Of a stretch of DNA of 32,861 nucleotides, positions 1 through 9,142 are shown piece after piece. Numbering within the stretch: position 1 is the first letter of the stretch; each line of letters begins with the position of its first letter. Made by a program: the position numbers and the translations under genes. Origin of the DNA: Pseudomonadota bacterium (GTDB taxonomy: Bacteria > Desulfobacterota > JADFVX01). Below the pieces are notes generated by a model. That model was not told where the DNA came from. It worked only from the letters and a program-made list of their open reading frames with translations, and searched no databases. Location of the stretch: positions 1-32,861 of the forward strand of contig JADFVX010000002.1 of NCBI GenBank assembly GCA_015222755.1, written 5' to 3'.

Positions 1-405
1 ATGCAAGAGGGAGCAGGTAAGTTTTTCATACTGGCGAGCTTTTTTTATCTGGCTGCAGGTCCCCTTATGGGTTTCCTCATGGCCTACCTTAGAGGGAAAT
101 GGGTGCTCAGGCTTATGGCGGCGCATACACATTTCAACATCATGGGATGGGTATCTATGATGATATTCGGCTTCTCCTACAACTTCCTGCCCGTACTTGC
201 CGGTAAAGAGCTATACAGCGATACACTCCCCTACGTTCACTTCGTCCTGGGCAACGTGGGACTGCTGGGAATGGGCTTTGTTTGGGTAGGGAGCAGATTT
301 CCAAAGTCGCCCATCAAACCGAAGGCGGTCTGGCCGTTCGGCCTTATGGTCTTCATATCCTTTATACTATATATATTTAATATGATAATGACGCTGATGT
401 TTTAA
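1..405 (+). CDS. Short haem-copper oxidase subunit I-like membrane protein (may continue upstream of the window)
   Basis: 134 aa, several hydrophobic helices, 'AAHTHFNIMGWVSMMIFGFSYNFLP' resembles cbb3/NorB-type subunit I helices; ORF touches the window edge. Confidence 0.55.
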   Translation: MQEGAGKFFILASFFYLAAGPLMGFLMAYLRGKWVLRLMAAHTHFNIMGWVSMMIFGFSYNFLPVLAGKELYSDTLPYVHFVLGNVGLLGMGFVWVGSRFPKSPIKPKAVWPFGLMVFISFILYIFNMIMTLMF

Positions 406-562
406 TCTTTCCTTAATCTTCTTTAATGTATATTTATCTAAAGCTTGAACTTTAAGGTATTCCAAGAGTCTACAAAAAGAAAAGGCTTAACGCGCTTTAC
501 TCGCAATAATAGAAAAAATTTTCTACAATAAATATAAAAAACAAACCCTAAGGAGGAAAATC

Positions 563-1093
563 ATGTTTAAAAAATTTCTAGCACTACCAGTTATGCTCAT
601 TGCCATTTTGGTCTTTACCCAGTCTGCCCCGGCCGAGCCAGAAATAAAGCGTACAGGTAAAGAGTGCGACAAGACACAGAAAAAAGATTGCGACAAAAAG
701 TCAAAAAAAGACTGTGATAAAAAAGGAGGAGAGCGCCATAGCCGTGGGGATTATAAGCGCGGAAAGGGAGGGTTCAACATACTCATGATCGCCGACAAGA
801 TCGGCCTCTCTGCAGACCAGGTGGAAAGCATAAAAGGCATCAAATCTTCACATGGAAAAGCTCAGATCATGACAAATGCCGAGATCGATGTACTCAAGAT
901 CGAGCTTAAAGAGCTCAGCCATGATTACAGCACGAATATCAAGGTCTATGCCAGGAAGGTAAGGGAGATAGAGGCAAAAAAGAGTGATGAAAAAATCGCC
1001 AGTTTCAAGTTAAGGAAAGATATAAGCGCTCTTATGACGCCCGAGCAGAGGACCAAGATAAAAGAATATTACATGAAAAAGTATAAGAAGTAG
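563..1093 (+). CDS. Spy/CpxP-like periplasmic protein with Lys/Asp/Cys-rich repeats
   Basis: Signal peptide (MFKKFLALPVMLIAILVFTQSAPA), 'LSADQVESIKGIK' and 'LMTPEQRTKIKEYY' LTxxQ-like motifs; RBS aggagg upstream. Confidence 0.65.
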   Translation: MFKKFLALPVMLIAILVFTQSAPAEPEIKRTGKECDKTQKKDCDKKSKKDCDKKGGERHSRGDYKRGKGGFNILMIADKIGLSADQVESIKGIKSSHGKAQIMTNAEIDVLKIELKELSHDYSTNIKVYARKVREIEAKKSDEKIASFKLRKDISALMTPEQRTKIKEYYMKKYKK

Positions 1094-1113
1094 TTACCGG
1101 CTTCTAAATTATT

Positions 1114-1147
1114 AAAAAGGCCGCCCCAAGTGGGCGGCCTTTTTTGT
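1114..1147 (+). terminator. Rho-independent terminator
   Basis: Perfect stem AAAAAGGCCGCCC (1114-1126) / GGGCGGCCTTTTT (1132-1144), loop CAAGT, T-tract. Confidence 0.9.
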
Positions 1148-1268
1148 TTGGTTTAAGCTCGTGCTGAACTACCCTGGACCTCCATCAGCTTGGGACTTTC
1201 ACCTACAAAGCATCAAAAATGTTGCAGGCTTAGAATTGACGATTACAGAAAGAAAGAGGTGGTAATAA

Positions 1269-2411
1269 TTACAGGCCAGTCATGATCTTTAACCTGTCTA
1301 TCACCTGAAACTCATCACAACCTTTGCAAGGTATAGAGTTGGAATAGACCGATGTGTCGTCAAATATATTACGTATGCTCAGTGCAATGATATAGCCGCC
1401 GCTGTTCTTCATCACCTGTGCTGTGGCGATAAGCTCAGTCTGAAAGGCTATGGCAATATCCTGCATGCATCTTGTCTCATCACACTCCTTACCCACTTCT
1501 GTAGCTTTGGCCTCTCTGGTAAAAATCTCACGAACTTTCTTGTGTACCTGCTCTCCTGAAAAAACCTGATACTTTGCCTGAAGGCTATTTACAAGAGCTG
1601 CCTCCATAGGGCCACTATAGCCTGCATCTACTCCACTCAATCTAATAGGCATCATTACAAGTGGTTCCTTTGTTCCTGATGTAGCCTTTGCAACAGGTTG
1701 AGTTGACCGTGTATTTGCCGCAGCCATGTACTTTCTCTTCGGCCCTCTTGCGCTATATAAGCTTTTGCCTGTCATAGGAAACTGGTACAATGCATAACCC
1801 CAAGCAAAGCCTTTAGCCAAAAAACCACCACTATCAACGTCAAGCTCACCTCCCAAAATGCCCTTGTCGAAGTCGATATAATCAATAGCGAGTTTTTTTT
1901 CTGCACCTCCTGGAATAAATCCCAACGCGACCCCTTTATTCCCAGACTGTAGTCTTACATTGTTTGGATCCCTCACCATTAACTTGCCTTTCCCTGACGC
2001 CATTATGGGTATACCCATCCATGATGCTGACTCTTTTTCATTAAAGGTTATCTCAGAACGTTCCTTATTTCGTTTGGCATCTGTCCTCCAAATACTCTTT
2101 ATAAATACTACCCCCGGTATAGGACCTCCTTGAACAAATTCTTTCATGCGACCCTTGCATTCCTTCGTCTCCGGGTTGCCCCAGCAAGGAATGATAGTTT
2201 CACCTTCGTTCACATTGAGTAAGGAGTAAAGATCCTCCAACAGTTCTTCCTTCTTGACCATGTTGGGGTTTTCGTCGAGAGTATTACATTCGTTCTCAAT
2301 ACAGAGCTTGAGGTTGCCCACCTTTCTGTATTCTGCATTAAAAGTACAGCCGACGGCAAAGGCCGAAATAAACAGTAATAGAAGCATAAGAGCGTTTACA
2401 TTGTTTTTCAT
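1269..2411 (-). CDS. Lipoprotein of unknown function
   Basis: 380 aa, lipobox-like signal 'LLLLFISAFAVGC'; no family recognised with certainty. Confidence 0.6.
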   Translation of the reverse strand: MKNNVNALMLLLLFISAFAVGCTFNAEYRKVGNLKLCIENECNTLDENPNMVKKEELLEDLYSLLNVNEGETIIPCWGNPETKECKGRMKEFVQGGPIPGVVFIKSIWRTDAKRNKERSEITFNEKESASWMGIPIMASGKGKLMVRDPNNVRLQSGNKGVALGFIPGGAEKKLAIDYIDFDKGILGGELDVDSGGFLAKGFAWGYALYQFPMTGKSLYSARGPKRKYMAAANTRSTQPVAKATSGTKEPLVMMPIRLSGVDAGYSGPMEAALVNSLQAKYQVFSGEQVHKKVREIFTREAKATEVGKECDETRCMQDIAIAFQTELIATAQVMKNSGGYIIALSIRNIFDDTSVYSNSIPCKGCDEFQVIDRLKIMTGL

Positions 2412-2817
2412 ATTTCCCTTATCCTAAATTAAGTAACAGAAAATCGTTTTTCTGAAACAGGTGATAATTATCACAAAGAACTTATCTTGGCAAGAACTTA
2501 TCGAAGCAATAAAACTTGAAGGGACTTGATGATTACTGACTGAAATGTGGCAGTTTTCTAAAAGACCTAGTTTTGTTTGTTACAGGAAGTAATAGCTGAA
2601 GCTTTCACATACAAGGACTCAAAATTTGAACGATTCGGAATTAAAGATTACAGGATAAAAAAACAGCATTTCAAACAGGGATAGATTTAATTATGCCCAT
2701 CTGAGTACGACCACGCCTCCATTGCAACAAGGTTCATGATAGTCTCAGTGTAGGTGAAAATTTGTGGGGCCAAATCCAGCAAAGTGACACTGGAAGAAGC
2801 AGCACGATGAAAATTAT

Positions 2818-4728
2818 CTACACTTTTGATTTCAACCCTTGGTACCTGCTGCAGGCCTCCTTGTTTCCAAGTTCACAAGACTTTTCCAGATCACTCGATG
2901 CATTTATCAGATCTCTATTATGATAGTATGTGCCTGCTCTTTCAAGGTATGCCTCTGCATTATCTGGTTCAACAGCAATAAATGAATCCCAATAACCGAT
3001 GATACTTTCCCACTGTTTATCTTTTGCGAGGATATAGTCTATCATGCGATATGATTCAAAGTGACTGGGGTTGACATCAATTGCTTTTTCAAAATCTGAG
3101 AAGGCTGAATCTATATCCGCCAAATAGGTAAAAGCCATTCCCCGCCAATAGTATGCCTCGAAATTTTTATCATTGGAATCTATCGCAAGTCCAAACATTT
3201 CAACAGATCCATTATAGTCTGACTCCTTGTAAAGTTGGTGGCCTTGGTAGACGAGTGCCTTGGATACCCACTCCTTCCATTCGCTAATTTTAGGGTCATC
3301 AGGTTTTATAAGTTCTGCTGCATGTAGGTCTTCAAGGGAATCGTAATAGTTACCGGTTGTAAAGTATATTTTTGCACGCAAGAGATAATATTCGTCCATT
3401 ACAGGTCGGAGCTCAATGGCTCGGCTAATATCTTCTAAGGCCAGGCTGTAGTCTTTTAAATGGTAATGGTAAATCCTTGCTCGCATCTTATAAAAAGAGC
3501 TATCATCACCAAAGGTAATGGCCTTTGTCAATTTGTCCACCGCTTCTTTATATTTTTCTTTCCCAAAAAGAATTCTTCCCTGATCGTAATAGATTTGCCC
3601 ATAAAGCGCCGTGAGCTTAGGATTCACGTCAGAATACCTCTCGGCACCTTTGGCTATATTTTCCATCACTGCATAGTTTCCACCCCACCGTGGCTCTTTC
3701 GCCCATGTACTGTTAGAGGCAGCAATGTAAGAATGGGGGAAAAGCTCCAGTACCTTATTAATAATTTCATTTTCATCACCAGCAATTGAGCTTGTATTAG
3801 AAATTCCTATTAATATGCGATAAGCAGGCATTAAATTTGGATTGATCTCTAATGCATTATTGATGTTTTCCTCTACCTTTACAAAGTATGAGTTCATTTC
3901 TTCAATTTGATCTTCAGATGTATCCTTTATAAATTTGTGTCCTCTGCTTTCCCATCCTTTCGTATAGTAATATTGAGCTATAGCCAGACGTGGCTGGTAG
4001 CTATCAGGGTAACGTTTTACCCACTCCTCCATATATCCCTCATATGAAGGGTTTGTTAGACGAAATGCTCCATAGGCATCGAAGACTTTATACTCATTTG
4101 TTTGGTCTGCCTCAAAGCTTTTTTGATATTTCTCCAGCGCTGTGTTTAGCTGTTCAAACTGCCTTTTTCTTAACATTTCCCGCAACTGTACAACTCGGGC
4201 AACAGTTATGGTTTCTTTTGCCTCTCTTGAAACTGGAAGATTACTCGCTGCCTTTGTTACCTCATACTCTGTTCCAGCAGGTAAAAATTTGGAAAGATTA
4301 AATTCAGGTTTGGCAAAAGCTACTAGTAGAAGAACGACTCCTCCCATCAACATTACTGCCAATAGATCTGCTTTCTTTATTCCCTTGTCATCTTTTTTGG
4401 GGGGAAAGGGAAAGCCTATTGAATTATTGTTAGGTCTTTTTGTAGTCCGGGGGGCATGAGATATGGAAGCACTTCCTTTCTGCACATCTGAACTACTACT
4501 AGGTATTGATAAAGACTCGACTTTTCCTGTCAGCGTCTTTGCGACAGCCTCCTGTCTCTTCTTACTCCCTTCGGCACCTTCAACTGCTGCTGAGGTCTCA
4601 ACCTTTCTGAAGAGAAGGATCTTTTCATTGCAGGTTTTACAAGTGATATACTTCTTGATGTTGGGCGGGATCTTCTCATCGGCAATGGTTCCAAGAACCT
4701 TTTGACATGTTTTGCAGTAGACTTTCAT
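2818..4728 (-). CDS. Zinc-ribbon / TM / TPR-repeat protein
   Basis: N-term CxxC-x21-CxxC, one TM segment (LLAVMLMGGVVLLLVAFA), then multiple TPR-like repeats ('AYYWRGMAFTYLADIDSAFSDFEKAIDVNP'). Confidence 0.8.
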   Translation of the reverse strand: MKVYCKTCQKVLGTIADEKIPPNIKKYITCKTCNEKILLFRKVETSAAVEGAEGSKKRQEAVAKTLTGKVESLSIPSSSSDVQKGSASISHAPRTTKRPNNNSIGFPFPPKKDDKGIKKADLLAVMLMGGVVLLLVAFAKPEFNLSKFLPAGTEYEVTKAASNLPVSREAKETITVARVVQLREMLRKRQFEQLNTALEKYQKSFEADQTNEYKVFDAYGAFRLTNPSYEGYMEEWVKRYPDSYQPRLAIAQYYYTKGWESRGHKFIKDTSEDQIEEMNSYFVKVEENINNALEINPNLMPAYRILIGISNTSSIAGDENEIINKVLELFPHSYIAASNSTWAKEPRWGGNYAVMENIAKGAERYSDVNPKLTALYGQIYYDQGRILFGKEKYKEAVDKLTKAITFGDDSSFYKMRARIYHYHLKDYSLALEDISRAIELRPVMDEYYLLRAKIYFTTGNYYDSLEDLHAAELIKPDDPKISEWKEWVSKALVYQGHQLYKESDYNGSVEMFGLAIDSNDKNFEAYYWRGMAFTYLADIDSAFSDFEKAIDVNPSHFESYRMIDYILAKDKQWESIIGYWDSFIAVEPDNAEAYLERAGTYYHNRDLINASSDLEKSCELGNKEACSRYQGLKSKV

Positions 4729-4743
4729 TATTAAAGTACTCCC

Positions 4744-5763
4744 TTAATCCTCTAGCAACTTCAGATTATGCACCCTTTCATCCGTTTCGGGGTGGGTTGA
4801 GATCAAAGACATACCCGTAATATTGGCTCCCCTCTTGGTAAGGCGCAGCAGAATATCTTGAAGAGGTTTTGTCCCCCATCCTTTGTCCATCATGTAAAGC
4901 CCCGCAGCTTCATCTGCCTCTCTCTCAAAATTGCGGGAATAACCTGTTTGGGCCAGCACCGTCGGAAGCGTGGAGGCGACAGAGGTGATAGAAGCGATAT
5001 CCCCTGCCAGTGCCGATACGAGGAGGAATACCCCGGCATTCTGGAAAACACTTCGCATGCCATGCCGTTTTTCCACATGGGTTATTTCATGGTAAAGTAT
5101 TCCAATGAGCTCTGCGTCACTCTCCGACATATCAACAAGCTCATCGGTCATCAATATAAGACCCGAGGGAAGGGCAAAGGCATTGGCACCTATTATCTTG
5201 CCCTCTCGAAATTCAAGGCGGAAGTCAAATTCCTTACCTTTGCCAGCGACGAGCATCTGAAAGGTTTCCTCAAGTTCTCTGGCCCTATTCTCACTCAGCT
5301 TAGTCGGTGCAAGGTAGTTCTTATCCAAAAACTCAAGGGTGTGCAGGCTTATTTTCTCCGTTACTTTTGGAGGGATAGCGGCGGCAGCCTTTTTAGCAAT
5401 AACTGGTATGCCGTGGCTTATAAAGAGCCAGGTGCAAAGGATCAAGCCGACAAAACAGACTGCCACCAACTGCCAATGTGACTCCAGGAGGTTGACAATT
5501 CGCATGCCAGGATTGAGTCCTAATAACCTTTCAAGAACGGCTACCGACTTAAATTCATCAGTATCACACCTGGCTCCACCAGGAAGGAGTATGGATCGGG
5601 TCGTCTGGCCCAAGGCGGGTGTTATTTCACAATCCACAAGGGGGACAACAATGTCTTTCAGGCCTTCGCCTCTTATGGAAAGACTTTGGCCGGCAAGCTT
5701 AACCGTAACGGTATAGGATCTGGATGTCTGTCCATCGAAATAGTTCCCTCTGAACTCGATCAT
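4744..5763 (-). CDS. M48 family zinc metallopeptidase, membrane anchored
   Basis: HExxH motif 'YHEITHVEKRHG', downstream 'FEREADEAAGLYMMDKG', TM segment; ATGA overlap with upstream gene. Confidence 0.9.
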   Translation of the reverse strand: MIEFRGNYFDGQTSRSYTVTVKLAGQSLSIRGEGLKDIVVPLVDCEITPALGQTTRSILLPGGARCDTDEFKSVAVLERLLGLNPGMRIVNLLESHWQLVAVCFVGLILCTWLFISHGIPVIAKKAAAAIPPKVTEKISLHTLEFLDKNYLAPTKLSENRARELEETFQMLVAGKGKEFDFRLEFREGKIIGANAFALPSGLILMTDELVDMSESDAELIGILYHEITHVEKRHGMRSVFQNAGVFLLVSALAGDIASITSVASTLPTVLAQTGYSRNFEREADEAAGLYMMDKGWGTKPLQDILLRLTKRGANITGMSLISTHPETDERVHNLKLLED

Positions 5764-7091
5764 AGGCCAATTTCAAAATCGAAGAAGTCTGTTGCCGCAT
5801 CTCCCAGGGCACTTTCGTCTTCCGCCACATCAGCTGTGAATTCATCAAGGTTGCAGTAGGCTTCAACAGCCAGGTTATCAAGGATATAACGTGCACGCCG
5901 GATCTTTGCCCAGGGCGCCATGAGTCCGAGAGAACAAATAATGGCAAGTATGTTAGTCATCTGTATCCAGACCAGTTTTCTAACCTGTATATCACTTTTA
6001 AACATCACCTTGCCTAATCTGGAATGGTGCCAACAGTAGTTGGTTAGACGTACAAAAACATACTGCTGAACAATTGTGAAAAGAAGCATGATAGTTAAGT
6101 ATGAAAAAATCGCTCCAATGAGCATAGCCTGTCCAATCTTACCACCTGGACCAGCGCTATTAATAGACCCTAGCTTTGCCACCAGGGCAGCTATAGAGCC
6201 AGCCCCGAGACCAAAAAAGAGGGATAGAGCAGCAACGAGGGTTAGTATAATCAGGACTGCAGCTACAGCATGGATTCTATAGAAGGGGGCAATCCTTCCA
6301 GCAAAGTTGCTTCCCGTTTTTCCATAGGCAAAATTATTGAAGAAGTAGCCTTTGCGCTTGTATGCCCAGTAGGGCGTGATTAAGCCAAAGGTGAGTGGGA
6401 TCAGCAGCGGGATCAATAGGTAGTTAAAATAGCTCTCCTTCAATCCTCCTCGAAAGTGGAAACGAATATTCCTGAAAGAGGAGTTGTGGGCATAGAAACG
6501 AAGCGACTTATAGATCAGGAAGGGAAATATGATGGCAAGGGCTATGCCTATAAATATTTTCATGCTGGGATAGAAAAAATCAGATGTTGAATATAAAGCA
6601 AGTCCACCCCCCATGATCAGGTTTCCCTTCAAAATAGCTACAGGGTTAGCGAGGTAGTCAAATGGGTGTCCCGCCAGCTTCGTGTGGGCATAGAAGTAAC
6701 GTCTTGTCCTGACCTTTGCCCATGCTGCATAGATGCCTAGTGTAACTATGGTCAGAAAGGTATTAACTATCCATATTCTGAAATATTCACCTGCCGTACC
6801 GGAAAACTGAGGCCTGAATGTCCTTCCTTTCGGCCGATCTGAAGTTTTTCGAGAGGCTGAGAGTGTCTTGGTTTGTTTGGGTGTTGCGGGAGCTTTTATT
6901 GTAGCGACCTCCCTCTTTTTCCTCTCTTTGATACCTTCAACTGGTGCTAGGGTCTCAACCTTTCTGGAGAGAAGAATCTTTTCCTTGCAGATTTTACAAG
7001 TGACATACTTCTTGACGTTGTGCGGGATCTTCTCGTCGGCAATTTTGCCCAAGACCTTTTGACATGTTTTACAATAAACTTCCATTTTCAA
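5760..7091 (-). CDS. Zinc-ribbon + DUF898 (YjgN-like) multi-pass membrane protein
   Basis: N-term CxxC..CxxC module; 'GEYFRIWIVNTFLTIVTLGIYAAWAKVRTRRYFYAHTKLAGHPFDY' is typical of DUF898. Confidence 0.85.
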   Translation of the reverse strand: MKMEVYCKTCQKVLGKIADEKIPHNVKKYVTCKICKEKILLSRKVETLAPVEGIKERKKREVATIKAPATPKQTKTLSASRKTSDRPKGRTFRPQFSGTAGEYFRIWIVNTFLTIVTLGIYAAWAKVRTRRYFYAHTKLAGHPFDYLANPVAILKGNLIMGGGLALYSTSDFFYPSMKIFIGIALAIIFPFLIYKSLRFYAHNSSFRNIRFHFRGGLKESYFNYLLIPLLIPLTFGLITPYWAYKRKGYFFNNFAYGKTGSNFAGRIAPFYRIHAVAAVLIILTLVAALSLFFGLGAGSIAALVAKLGSINSAGPGGKIGQAMLIGAIFSYLTIMLLFTIVQQYVFVRLTNYCWHHSRLGKVMFKSDIQVRKLVWIQMTNILAIICSLGLMAPWAKIRRARYILDNLAVEAYCNLDEFTADVAEDESALGDAATDFFDFEIGL

Positions 7092-7239
7092 GAGGTCCTT
7101 TACCCTATTTTGACAACCAGCATATCAATTAAAGTTGACGAGTTTGCATCACTAAGTTTACAAAAAAAATCGTAGATTTGATGTATATAATTAGCAAATC
7201 TTGAAACAAGCTGAACATATCACAAAATCAATATGAAAG

Positions 7240-7277
7240 TGCGACACATATTGCTTAATATGCGACATATATTGCTT
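7240..7277. repeat. Two near-identical 17-bp direct repeats with 21-bp period
   Basis: TGCGACACATATTGCTT (7240-7256) and TGCGACATATATTGCTT (7261-7277), 16/17 identical. Confidence 0.75.
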
Positions 7278-7429
7278 TTGTGTATTTTTTGGAGAAAAGG
7301 AGTGGTTTGGGTTTATTTATAGGTGAAATATTGTATGTGAAGACGCAATTGAAAAATCACACTTTTAGGAAGGAAGCGTTGAGGACTTCACCTACTACTA
7401 AACAATTTTTAATTTAAATGGTTTAACTA

Positions 7430-8218
7430 TTACGAATTATAATTATTACTGTTCAACTCTAGTTCATTTACCTTATCTTCATCGGTTTCTACCAAGTACT
7501 TATATGACAATGACAGCGCGGAGATTTCTACAGCAATTAATGCATAGCTTAAATAGTAAACGATTATATCTATAAGTAGATGTTTCCCAGTAAGAAATGC
7601 AATAAACAACGATGAGACCAAAGGAAAAGCTGTAAAAACTACGACAAGCCTCCAGCCGTTACCAATCGTTAAATCCAATGCCGTGTTCACACCAATTTTC
7701 TTATCAATTGCTGTAGCTGGAAATAAAACACAGAGTCGAGAAATCATATACAGGCTTGCCAAGGTCATAGCTGTAAAGCTGACTATCGTTCCAACCTTGT
7801 TATTTGAAAGTATTGGAAAAACATAATAAGACATGAAAAACAGCACTAGGCCTACTATGTATATTAGTATGAAAAAGAATGCCACGATGAGTCCAAATCT
7901 TATAAATTGCCATTCTCTTTTTGACCACTTTAAAACTCCATATATCGAAACAGAATTAGGACCAAGTAAAATTATTCGATGGCATGTAATAGCGAAAAGC
8001 GTATATATGACGCTTTGAATTACGATTTTGGCAATAACTATAGGCTTTGCAATATTAGTGGTTGGCTGGATATCATAGAGTATTTGAATGAAGACAAGAG
8101 ACGTGGTCATGATGAAAAGAGATTTTGTCAAATAGGCAGACTGATTCCATGAAGCAACAACAGCACTCTTGATAATATAAAAAACAGGAAGTACTTTTTT
8201 AGTTTGATTTTCTTCCAT
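7430..8218 (-). CDS. Integral membrane protein of unknown function
   Basis: 262 aa with several hydrophobic helices; AT-rich gene. Confidence 0.55.
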   Translation of the reverse strand: MEENQTKKVLPVFYIIKSAVVASWNQSAYLTKSLFIMTTSLVFIQILYDIQPTTNIAKPIVIAKIVIQSVIYTLFAITCHRIILLGPNSVSIYGVLKWSKREWQFIRFGLIVAFFFILIYIVGLVLFFMSYYVFPILSNNKVGTIVSFTAMTLASLYMISRLCVLFPATAIDKKIGVNTALDLTIGNGWRLVVVFTAFPLVSSLFIAFLTGKHLLIDIIVYYLSYALIAVEISALSLSYKYLVETDEDKVNELELNSNNYNS

Positions 8219-8382
8219 GCATACTTGCCTTCTTATAATTCAGACAACAATAACCCTAGAATGTATAGAAATTGATTCAATCATAAATTCGAATAAATTG
8301 CAAATTACTAGTTGAAATGTTGCATGCATGGAGGAGGTCGAAAAATCTCGCTTTCAGGAAGTAAGGCTTACTTGCTACCAAT

Positions 8383-8410
8383 AAAAAAGGACAGGGGTTT
8401 ATCCCTGTCC
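8383..8410 (-). terminator. Rho-independent terminator of the HU gene
   Basis: GGACAGGG (8389-8396) / CCCTGTCC (8403-8410) followed on the - strand by a T-tract (a-tract 8383-8388). Confidence 0.85.
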
Positions 8411-8434
8411 CTCTTAATTGCAAACTATATTATA

Positions 8435-8707
8435 TTAATTAACTGCGTCTTTAAGTGCCTTGCCGCCCTTAAATTTAGGGACTTTTCTTGCCTTAATCTG
8501 GATGGTTGCCCCAGTCTGAGGATTTCTTCCTGTCCTGGCTGCCCTTTGAGAGACAGAGAAGGTACCGAAACCAACAAGACTGACGCTTTCACCTTTGGCC
8601 AATGCACCTGATACACTTCCTGTAAAAGCCTTTAGTGCCGCACCTGCCTCCTTCTTTGATATACCTGCATCTTCTGCAATCTTTGTTACGAGTTCATCTT
8701 TAGTCAC
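8435..8707 (-). CDS. HU/IHF family DNA-binding protein (GTG start)
   Basis: '[21 protein letters not shown]...[44 protein letters not shown]'; RBS AAGGAGG. Confidence 0.97.
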   Translation of the reverse strand: MTKDELVTKIAEDAGISKKEAGAALKAFTGSVSGALAKGESVSLVGFGTFSVSQRAARTGRNPQTGATIQIKARKVPKFKGGKALKDAVN

Positions 8708-9142
8708 GTCTTACCTCCTTTAATGATTTTTATTTCTATTAACGATTTTATAAAAACTAATGGATGTAGCAACAATCCATTTTGTTATTTTTGCGACTCG
8801 TACAGTTCTTTTACATTTTTTAGAAAGCTGTGACTGTATAGATAGTCAACTACGCCCACAACCTATCAAGATTAAGTCAATAAATCAATACTCAAAAAGG
8901 TGTATTTTGGGGTAGATATTTTGAGGTAGGCATTTAATGTTTTCTTGGAAATTTATCAGATGATCTCTGCCAAGCAAAAATTACGGATGACAGAGCTTAA
9001 TTCTGCAATCCTCACAGATCCACAAGAGGAAGCTAAACAAGCCAATACTCCCCCTCCCCTTACAGATTTTTGACAGGCTGCTGAGGCATATTTCATTAAG
9101 GCGGAAAACGAAAAAAACGCAACAAAAACAACACTTAGAGTT

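Noticed and set aside
4858-5481. 207 aa + strand ORF opposite the M48 peptidase gene
   Set aside because: Antisense shadow of a confident CDS
7092-8430. Integron-like gene cassette interpretation of the repeat-bounded genes
   Set aside because: No attC-type GTTRRRY/RYYYAAC core sites and no integrase in the window
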